A stretch of DNA of 64,000 bases from Robiginitomaculum sp. (GTDB taxonomy: Bacteria; Pseudomonadota; Alphaproteobacteria; Caulobacterales; Maricaulaceae): positions 62,001 through 126,000 of the forward strand of contig JAUZSF010000003.1 in assembly GCA_030949705.1 (NCBI GenBank), in the 5' to 3' direction. The notes beneath the pieces are model-generated. The model was not told the DNA's origin. It was given only the letters and a program-made list of their open reading frames with translations, and ran no database searches. The translations under genes were made by a program, and so were the position numbers. Of the stretch, positions 57,116 to 64,000 are shown piece by piece; positions within the stretch are counted from its first letter, which is position 1; every line of letters starts with the position of its first letter.

Positions 57116-57856
57116 ATGCAAGACCATTTGATCCCCGAAGATGGCCTCTATGTTGATGGGATTGGTAAATCCTTTCGCAAACGCCCCGTCGTCAAAGGCG
57201 TGTCCCTGTCTTTGGGACGCGGCGAGGTTGTGGGGCTGCTTGGTCCAAACGGGGCCGGCAAGACCACCTGTTTTTATATGATTACCGGCCTGATTGCCGC
57301 CGATTATGGGCGCATCTTGTTGGATGGCCAGGATATTACGGCCCTGCCCATGTATCAGCGCGCCCGGCTGGGCCTTGGGTATCTGCCACAGGAAACCTCG
57401 ATTTTTCGTGGCCTGACGGTGGAACAGAATATTCGCGGCGTGGTGGAATTGGCAGTTAAGGATAAAGCCCAGCGCAATGAAATGGTCGAGGCCTTGCTGG
57501 CCGAGCTGCATATTGAACATTTGCGCAAATCACCCGCTTTGGCTCTATCGGGCGGGGAGCGCCGCCGGGTGGAGATCGCCCGGGCGCTGGCCACCAAGCC
57601 GTCCTTTATTCTGCTGGATGAACCCTTTGCCGGGATTGATCCCTTGGCCATTGCAGACATTCGCGAGCTGATCAAGTTTCTCAGTCGGCGGGGCATCGGC
57701 ATTTTGATCACCGATCACAATGTTCGCGAAACGCTTGAAATCGTGACCCGGGCTTCCATTATTTATGATGGTGAAGTGCTGTTCGAGGGCCGTCCGGACG
57801 AAATTTTATCGAACCCTGATGTACGCCGCGTATATCTGGGCGACAGCTTTATCTAG
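57116..57856 (+). CDS. lptB: LPS export ABC transporter ATP-binding protein LptB
   Basis: 246 residues. Walker A GPNGAGKTTCFYMITGLI, the ABC signature LSGGERRRVEIARALA, Walker B FILLDEPFAGIDP, and an H-loop in LITDHNVRETL. It drives extraction of LPS from the inner membrane together with LptFG. It follows lptA by 99 bases and precedes rpoN by 11 bases in the conserved lpt-rpoN cluster. Confidence 0.96.
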   Translation: MQDHLIPEDGLYVDGIGKSFRKRPVVKGVSLSLGRGEVVGLLGPNGAGKTTCFYMITGLIAADYGRILLDGQDITALPMYQRARLGLGYLPQETSIFRGLTVEQNIRGVVELAVKDKAQRNEMVEALLAELHIEHLRKSPALALSGGERRRVEIARALATKPSFILLDEPFAGIDPLAIADIRELIKFLSRRGIGILITDHNVRETLEIVTRASIIYDGEVLFEGRPDEILSNPDVRRVYLGDSFI

Positions 57857-57867
57857 GAGTAGCAGTA

Positions 57868-59392
57868 ATGGCGCTGGGGCAAAGGCTGGAAGTCAGGCAG
57901 GGGCAATCCCTGGTGATGACTCCGCAATTGCAGCAGGCAATCAAATTGCTGCAAATGTCCAATTTCGAGCTCAACGCCTATGTTGAGGACGAGTTATTGC
58001 GCAATCCTCTGCTGGAGCGTAGCAAGGGCGAAGCACAGGACGGGGATACGCCAGAACCACACAACACCGACACCCAGGACGGCAGTCTGGGGGAGGTTTC
58101 CATAGACGCTGAATCCACGGCCTCTACCAATGCCGCCGCCGATGCGGTGGATGCAGATTTTGAGTCCACCTATGCCACCAGCCGCGAAGATGCCGGCGAA
58201 CAATCCCATGGGGCCTCTGATCGTATTAACAGCCTTTCTGGCGGTAGCAGCAGTAATGCCGGCGGCGAAAGCATTTCCACCATTATTGAGCAAACTGCCA
58301 CCCGCGATGTCACCCTAGTTGAGCATTTGTCCGAACAATTGGCGCTCACCACCCTGGACCCCAAAGACCGGTTGATGGCGGCGGCCCTGATTGCGCTGGT
58401 TGATGATGATGGTTATTTGCGCATCGATATTGGCGAAGAAGCCACCCGACTAGGGGTGCCAACGGCTCGTCTGGAAAAGATACTGCAAACGCTGCAAACC
58501 TTTGAACCCACAGGCGTTTGTGCGCGGGATTTGCGCGAATGTCTGGCCCTGCAACTGATCGAGCGGGATCGTTATGACCCGGCCATGCAGGCAATGATTG
58601 ATAATCTGGATTTGCTGGCCCGTCATGATATGGACGCCTTGAAAGAGTGTTGCGGCGTAGATGCCGAAGATCTGGCAGACATGATCAGCGAAATTCGCGC
58701 CTTGACCCCCAAGCCGGGACAGGCCTTTGGCGGCGAAGAAGCGGCGGTAATGGTGCCTGATGTGATTGTTGGCGAACGCCCTGATGGTGGTTGGACGGTC
58801 GAGCTGAATACAGAAACCCTGCCACGGGTGCTGGTCAATCAGCGTTACTATGCCGAGGTTAATGCGTCCTTGCGCAATGAAGAGGAAAAAACCTTTATTT
58901 CCGAATGTCATCAGAGCGCCAGCTGGCTGGTGAAAAGCCTGGATCAGCGCGCCCGTACCATTTTGAAGGTCTCACGAGAACTGGTGCGTCAACAGGATGG
59001 CTTTTTGGCTCATGGGATCGAGCATTTGCGCCCCTTGAATCTGCGCACAGTGGCCGATGCCATTGAAATGCATGAATCCACGGTCAGTCGCGTCACGTCC
59101 AACAAATTTATTCAGACACCGCGTGGCCTGTTCGAGCTGAAATACTTTTTTTACCGCCGCCATTGCTTCGGTGGGTGGCGGCGAGGCCCATTCGGCCGAG
59201 GCGGTGCGCCATCGTATTAAAAACCTGATCGAACATGAAACCCTTGCCGAGGTGCTGTCGGATGACCGGATCGTGGAAATGCTGGCCGAGGCTGGCATCG
59301 ACATTGCCCGGCGTACTGTGGCAAAATATCGCGAGGCCATGCACATTCCGTCTTCTGTGCAAAGACGGCGAATTCTGAAGCAAAGTATTTGA
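57868..59392 (+). CDS. rpoN: RNA polymerase sigma-54 factor RpoN, one frameshift
   Basis: 507 residues after correction. Region I (RLEVRQGQSLVMTPQLQQA and IKLLQMSNFELNAYVEDEL), an acidic Region II, the core-binding domain, and the RpoN box ARRTVAKYREAMHIPSSVQR at the C-terminus are all present. A 7-T run (59146-59152) breaks the frame after LFELKYFF; dropping one T joins TAAIASVGGGEAHSAEAV. It directs sigma-54 promoters needing AAA+ activators. The start has TAGGAGTAGC upstream. Confidence 0.95.
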
Positions 59393-59536
59393 AATTACAA
59401 AAAAGAATTCTTACATCTCTGTGTAGGAAACCTGGCGACGTATTCTGCTGGCTTCTTTGAAACGGCGCCCCGGTCTGATAGACTGTTTTCGTGGGATGCA
59501 GCTTCATCTGCATGACCAATCAAAAGGAGTAATGTG

Positions 59537-60160
59537 ATGATCATTCAAGTTGTAAACAAAGGAATTGATGTCAGCGAAGCTCTGCGTACGCGCATTACCG
59601 AGCGGGTCAGTGAAGGGGTGGAAAAATACTTTAATCGTCCGTCCGAAGCCTTTGTTGTGATTACCCGTGATGGCAAGGGTTTTCGCGTTGATTGTTCATT
59701 GCATCTGCCCTCTGGGGCGGTTTTACACACTCATGGCCTGTCGGTTGACGATGCTTATGCGGCTGCCGATGAAGCCATCGTAAAGCTGGAAAAACGATTA
59801 CGGCGATATAAGCGAAAACTGCGCAATCATCACAAAAATAACAAAGGCGAACTGCCCGCCGAAGAGGCACCGCTGTATGTGCTGGAGGCCGGTCGCAATG
59901 CGGTCAAGTCTCTGGAAGAAAGCGATGACGATGATGTTGAGGTCGATGAAGAAGACGAAGATCCGGCCGAAACCGTTGTGATTGCAGAAAAAACCGCTGA
60001 ACTGCGCACCATGAGCGTTTCTATGGCGGTAATGGAGATGGATACCACCGATGCGCCGATGTTGCTGTTTCGCAATCTTGCGCATGGCGAGCTAAATGCT
60101 GTATACCGCCGACCCGATGGGCATATCGGGTGGTTAAACCCGGGACAGGAACAGGCCTGA
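59537..60160 (+). CDS. hpf: Ribosome hibernation promoting factor HPF (long form)
   Basis: 207 residues from the ATG at 59537 (AAGGAG eleven bases upstream). The N-terminal S30AE domain is IIQVVNKGIDVSEALRTRI to KLEKRLRRYKRKLRNHHK; an acidic linker (SLEESDDDDVEVDEEDED) leads to the C-terminal dimerisation domain with PMLLFRNLAHGELNAVYRR. Long HPF joins ribosomes into 100S dimers in stationary phase. It lies between rpoN and ptsN, the usual order. Confidence 0.95.
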   Translation: MIIQVVNKGIDVSEALRTRITERVSEGVEKYFNRPSEAFVVITRDGKGFRVDCSLHLPSGAVLHTHGLSVDDAYAAADEAIVKLEKRLRRYKRKLRNHHKNNKGELPAEEAPLYVLEAGRNAVKSLEESDDDDVEVDEEDEDPAETVVIAEKTAELRTMSVSMAVMEMDTTDAPMLLFRNLAHGELNAVYRRPDGHIGWLNPGQEQA

Positions 60161-60254
60161 CCGCTTTGCTCATCACGCGTTAGTTCCGGTAAATCACTGA
60201 TAATAATGGCATTGGTGAGGCTGCAAGGTCGCTCGCCAGCACTGAAAGTATATA

Positions 60255-60719
60255 ATGATCCTTCAGGATATATTGAAAAACGGCACCGTTGTGTCTGGCT
60301 TGCGCCCGACCAGCAAGAAGCAGGCGCTGCATTTGGTGGCCAGTCGGGCGGCAGCCAAGCTGGGCTTGGATACGGCAGAACTGCATAAAGCCATTTTGGA
60401 ACGCGAGCGTCTGGGCTCCACTGGTGTGGGCGGTGGTGTGGGCATTCCTCATGCGCGCTGCACAGGTCTGGAGAGGATTACCGGGTTTTTCTTTCGGCTG
60501 GAAAACGGCATTGATTTTGATGCTATTGACGATGCCCCGGTGGATCTGATTTTTCTGCTTCTGGCCCCTGATGAAGACGGGGCAACCCATTTGCGGGCGC
60601 TGGCACAGGTATCGCGTGTGCTCAGACGACCGGAAATGCGCCAGAAAATCCGCAATGCTCCCGATGAAGAGGCCATTATGGCGCTGCTGTGTGGTGAGCC
60701 GCACAGCGATGCGGCATAA
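60255..60719 (+). CDS. ptsN: Nitrogen-regulatory PTS EIIA (PtsN)
   Basis: 154 residues. The phospho-acceptor His66 is in STGVGGGVGIPHARCTGLER; a later DAPVDLIFLLLAPDEDG segment is typical. It receives phosphate from the PTS(Ntr) chain and adjusts nitrogen, potassium and envelope functions. It completes the rpoN-hpf-ptsN cluster and is followed by a strong terminator. Confidence 0.94.
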   Translation: MILQDILKNGTVVSGLRPTSKKQALHLVASRAAAKLGLDTAELHKAILERERLGSTGVGGGVGIPHARCTGLERITGFFFRLENGIDFDAIDDAPVDLIFLLLAPDEDGATHLRALAQVSRVLRRPEMRQKIRNAPDEEAIMALLCGEPHSDAA

Positions 60720-60732
60720 CGGGTCATAAAAC

Positions 60733-60766
60733 AACGCCCTGTGTCGATAACAGGGCGTTTTTTTTT
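60733..60766 (+). terminator. Rho-independent terminator after ptsN
   Basis: AACGCCCTGT and ACAGGGCGTT form a perfect 10-base stem with a 7-base loop, followed by a T-run. It separates ptsN from the convergent cheZ gene; the opposite strand lacks a T-run before its stem, so it mainly serves ptsN. Confidence 0.92.
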
Positions 60767-60786
60767 ATAACATCTGTAAGGAAAGA

Positions 60787-61473
60787 TCAGTCGAACATAT
60801 TGTCGATGGCATCCTGACCCAACTCCTCATCGGAAATATCACCATCAAAAAGAGCGTCAATGGCATTTTGTCCGGTGGCTGGGCCGTTGATTTGCGGTCC
60901 GTTAAGCAGGTTTTCCTGCCGCCATTGTTCTTTTTCATCGCTATCATCTTCTTCGGCATCCAGGACCCCCATTACAGAAGAAAACCGGGCGACGCGTTCT
61001 TCAATATGGGTCAGGGTGCTGACCACTTTGGATACCCGTTGGCCGGTAATATCCTGAAATGAGCAGGCTTCGATCATGCCCATCATTTTTTCATCAACTT
61101 GGGCCTTGTAATTTTCAAGATTATCAGGCTCCAGCGCCATGATGTCTTCGGCCAGGGTCATAATGGTCTCTGTGGCGGTTTCAGTGTCGTTGACGACCGC
61201 CTCCAACTCGGCACCGGCGGTTGGCAAGCGCGATTCCCGGATGTCGTTGGGGCGAAGGGCCGCAATTTCATCACGAGTACGGGCGATATACTGGCCGATG
61301 TGTAAGAATTCACTATGAATTGAGTTGTCCAGCGAACCGAAAAATAGCTTCATGGAATCGACGAGGTTTTCAGCAAGGCTGAGCACCTCCATCAGGCGCG
61401 GGTCGTCCAGGTCGGCGGCCTTGATATCATCCAAGGCCCTTCTAATTTTGGCAGCTACATCAGTTGCGGGCAT
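60787..61473 (-). CDS. cheZ: Protein phosphatase CheZ
   Basis: 228 residues, helical, with the catalytic motif IEACSFQDITGQRVSKV; Asp141 and Gln145 correspond to the E. coli Asp143/Gln147. It dephosphorylates CheY-P. The acidic C-terminal tail carries two copies of a short motif, GQNAIDALFD (201-210) and GQDAIDNMFD (219-228), where other CheZ proteins have one CheY-binding end. The start has GGAG upstream. The next gene downstream of its promoter is cheY, in tandem on the same strand. Confidence 0.92.
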   Translation of the reverse strand: MPATDVAAKIRRALDDIKAADLDDPRLMEVLSLAENLVDSMKLFFGSLDNSIHSEFLHIGQYIARTRDEIAALRPNDIRESRLPTAGAELEAVVNDTETATETIMTLAEDIMALEPDNLENYKAQVDEKMMGMIEACSFQDITGQRVSKVVSTLTHIEERVARFSSVMGVLDAEEDDSDEKEQWRQENLLNGPQINGPATGQNAIDALFDGDISDEELGQDAIDNMFD

Positions 61474-61518
61474 AATTTTCTCCAGTCATCAAACACTAAA
61501 AAACACCTGAAACAGGTA

Positions 61519-61908
61519 CTAAAAGTCACCGATTACAGAGGCGATTTTCATCTTCAGTGTTGCTGCGTTAAACGGCTTAACGATGTAATTGTTTACACCG
61601 GCGCGCTTTGCGGCAATGACGTTTTCGGTTTTGGATTCCGCCGTAATCATAATAAACGGCGTTCCTTTGAGCTTTTCATCCCCACGAACCTGCTTCAGCA
61701 GTTCATAGCCGGTCATTGGCTCCATATTCCAGTCTGAAATTACCAGACCATAACCGGGGCCATCTTGCATTTTCTGATAGGCCTCTTCGCCATCGGCGGC
61801 CTCTTCAACGTTATCAAATCCCAGCTGTTTGAGAAGATTTCGGATGATACGAATCATCGTCTTATAATCATCAACCACCAAGATGGGCATTGCCATATCG
61901 ACAGCCAT
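61519..61908 (-). CDS. cheY: Chemotaxis response regulator CheY
   Basis: 129 residues, single receiver domain. Acidic pair VVDDYKTMIRI, phospho-acceptor Asp59 in LVISDWNMEPMTGYELL, switch Thr in FIMITAES and Lys in NNYIVKPFNA. It controls the flagellar motor switch. It is 45 bases upstream of cheZ on the same strand, so the kinase output and its terminator are encoded together. Start supported by GGAGTGAAG. Confidence 0.95.
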   Translation of the reverse strand: MAVDMAMPILVVDDYKTMIRIIRNLLKQLGFDNVEEAADGEEAYQKMQDGPGYGLVISDWNMEPMTGYELLKQVRGDEKLKGTPFIMITAESKTENVIAAKRAGVNNYIVKPFNAATLKMKIASVIGDF

Positions 61909-62121
61909 TCTTCACTCCATTCACCACTGCCCTTCGGGCGTTTTTCCTGTTGCCGTCTTTAGTGCGGCGAGGATTAAGATAAACAAGCATTGTGAAGACG
62001 GGGTTAAAGCAAAGACGAAAATTCCATGGTTTGCACATTTGCACCAAATTGTGATGTTGGCATTGGTGTCCTTAGCCGTTAGCGTGCGCCTCCGAGTATT
62101 CATTATGAATGGATGGTATGA

Positions 62122-62565
62122 ATGAGTCCCGACCCAAAACATGGCTATTACCTTGAAGACCTTGCGGTGGGCATGTTCCACGAAGTCTCTCACACGGTCA
62201 CAGAAAAAGACGTGGACGATTTTGCCAGAATTTGTGGTGACTATAATCCCATCCATATGGATGAGGACTACGCATCCAAAACGCCCTTTGGCGGGCGCAT
62301 TGCCCATGGTGCCCTGACGGCGTCCTATATCTCGGCTATACTGGGCAATGATCTGCCGGGGCCGGGTGCCATATTTATGACGCTGGAATTAAAGTTCCGT
62401 GCCCCCGTGCGTATAGGTGATACCGTGATTGCCCGTGCCGAGGTGGGCGATATCAATGAGCGGCGTGGCAAGGTGGCAATGAAAGTGCAATGTTCGGTCG
62501 CAGGCAAAGTGGTTGTCAAAGGTGTGGCAGGCGTGATGGTGGAAAAAAGACCAGTGGCTGAATAA
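62122..62565 (+). CDS. MaoC-like (R)-specific enoyl-CoA hydratase
   Basis: 147 residues of the hot-dog fold hydratase family: FARICGDYNPIHMDEDYA carries the Asp/His catalytic pair, followed by FGGRIAHGALTASYIS. It hydrates trans-2-enoyl-CoA to (R)-3-hydroxyacyl-CoA, for example for polyhydroxyalkanoate supply or for fatty acid breakdown. Its stop overlaps the ribF start by one base. Confidence 0.9.
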   Translation: MSPDPKHGYYLEDLAVGMFHEVSHTVTEKDVDDFARICGDYNPIHMDEDYASKTPFGGRIAHGALTASYISAILGNDLPGPGAIFMTLELKFRAPVRIGDTVIARAEVGDINERRGKVAMKVQCSVAGKVVVKGVAGVMVEKRPVAE

Positions 62566-63530
62566 TGCAGATTTTTGACCAGTATACAGATATTCCAGAG
62601 GCCGCCCGCCATGCCGCCATTGCCATGGGAAATTTTGATGGTGTGCACCGGGGACACCAGCTGGTGATCAAAAGCGCAGCCGAGGCAGCTCAAAAACTGG
62701 ATGTCCCCCTGGGGGTGGCGGTATTCAAACCCCATCCGAAACAGTTTTTTCAACCGGGCAGCGCACCAGAACATGTGCAAAGTGATGCGGCCAGGGCCAG
62801 AACGCTGGAGGCTCTGGGCGTAGACTATTTATACGTGCTGCCCTTTGATCGCACCATGAGCCTGATGGACGATGAAACCTTTGTACGCGATGTGTTGGTG
62901 AGGGGGCTGGGCATTTCTCATGTCAGCGTTGGTGCCGATTTTCACTATGGCCGTGACCGGGTGGGCGATACTGCGTCTTTGCAACGCTATGGCAAGGTCT
63001 ATGGTTTTGGGGTGGATATTGTTGGGCTGGACGGCGAGGCCGAGGAAAAGTTTTCTTCCAGTGCCATTCGGGCGGCGCTGAAGGCCGGCGAGCCGGAAAA
63101 GGCCGCCAAAATTCTGGGGCGTCCCTGGACTCTGGAAGGGCTGGTGGAACGTGGGCAACAGCGTGGCCGCACCATTGGGGTGCCAACGGCGAACCTGTCT
63201 ATGAATGATTATGTACGTCCGCGCTTTGGCGTTTATGCCGGGCGAGCCCGCATAGACGGGCGCGGCGCGGCACTGCCCGGGGTGATCAATGTGGGGGTGC
63301 GCCCCACAGTGGACGGGGCCGAAGAACGGCTGGAGATTTATCTTTTTGACTTTGCCGGCGATCTTTATGGACGCATGTTGGAGGTCTCGCTGGAACACTT
63401 CATCCGTGATGAGAAAAAATTCTCTGGTCTGGAGGCCCTAAAGGCTCAGATTGCCGAAGATATAGACACGGCACGCGCCTTTCTGGAACAGGATCGTGAA
63501 GTGAATCGGGAGGTGGACCGGGCTGGCTAG
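62565..63530 (+). CDS. ribF: Bifunctional riboflavin kinase/FAD synthetase
   Basis: 321 residues. The N-terminal FAD synthetase domain shows AMGNFDGVHRGHQLVIKSA, VAVFKPHPKQFF and SSSAIRAALKAGEPEKAA; the C-terminal kinase has RGRTIGVPTANLSMND and GVINVGVRPTVDG. It makes FMN and FAD from riboflavin. It is followed by ileS, as in many proteobacteria. Confidence 0.95.
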   Translation: MQIFDQYTDIPEAARHAAIAMGNFDGVHRGHQLVIKSAAEAAQKLDVPLGVAVFKPHPKQFFQPGSAPEHVQSDAARARTLEALGVDYLYVLPFDRTMSLMDDETFVRDVLVRGLGISHVSVGADFHYGRDRVGDTASLQRYGKVYGFGVDIVGLDGEAEEKFSSSAIRAALKAGEPEKAAKILGRPWTLEGLVERGQQRGRTIGVPTANLSMNDYVRPRFGVYAGRARIDGRGAALPGVINVGVRPTVDGAEERLEIYLFDFAGDLYGRMLEVSLEHFIRDEKKFSGLEALKAQIAEDIDTARAFLEQDREVNREVDRAG

Positions 63531-63679
63531 CTTTGGTAAGTCAGTTTCATGGTTGATGATAATTTCATAGCGCAGAAATTAACGCGAATTATTTAGCCGG
63601 ACCATCGCCTGATTAGGTGGTGGCACCGGCTTGTAAAACCCACTATGCCTTCAAATATATTCAGATAAAAAGGTCCGCC

Positions 63680-64000
<321 letters not shown>

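Overview
The window is a 64 kb stretch of an alphaproteobacterial chromosome. I cannot place it to order. The lineage call rests on gene order: chvI-chvG-EIIA(Man)-HPr, lptC-lptA-lptB-rpoN-hpf-ptsN, dapF-mtaB-ftsY, acnA beside ccmG, and groESL behind a CIRCE-like operator. Most of it is core metabolism and cell-envelope biology. I see one tRNA and no rRNA or CRISPR array.

Layout. 0.1-4.2 kb: two acyl-CoA dehydrogenases under a MerR (LiuR-like) regulator, and a divergent acetyltransferase. 4.2-7.0 kb: a gene-free, palindrome-bearing stretch, then groES-groEL. 7.2-19.0 kb: a surface-polysaccharide locus. wbpD, wbpB, wbpE, wbpA and wbpI together encode the known route to UDP-2,3-diacetamido-mannuronate, alongside glycosyltransferases (one with unusual architecture, one reduced to a stub) and mannose-activation genes. 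19.0-27.6 kb: methyltransferase, acyl-CoA dehydrogenase, NrtS-like protein, beta-barrel protein, aconitase, and CcmG without the rest of its usual operon. 27.6-34.6 kb: yciB, an EamA transporter, ftsY, mtaB and dapF, interrupted by two AT-richer unknown genes, one with an HEIIH metallopeptidase motif. 34.7-42.5 kb: a prolyl-oligopeptidase lipoprotein, a PAS protein plus chemoreceptor pair that looks like a split energy-taxis receptor, small exported proteins, and nrdB. 42.5-51.8 kb: ChvGI and PTS regulators, thiE and yggS, ParDE, a YkuD protein and a CenR-like regulator. 51.9-54.4 kb: tRNA-Leu(CAG) used as an attachment site by a decayed integrative element, now an integrase fragment plus a broken IS3-family element between 19-bp direct repeats. 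54.4-64.0 kb: LPS transport, rpoN, hpf, ptsN, cheZ, cheY, ribF and the start of ileS.

Sequence quality matters here. At least ten protein genes, including groEL, ftsY, rpoN and ileS, need one or two single-base corrections to read through, mostly in homopolymers and mostly one extra base. Essential genes are hit, so I treat these as probable sequencing or assembly errors and annotate the full-length genes across the shifts.

The best candidates for something undescribed are the HExxH protein with its exported neighbour between mtaB and dapF, the 698-residue membrane-inserted glycosyltransferase, the CetAB-like receptor pair, and the covarying palindromic repeats.
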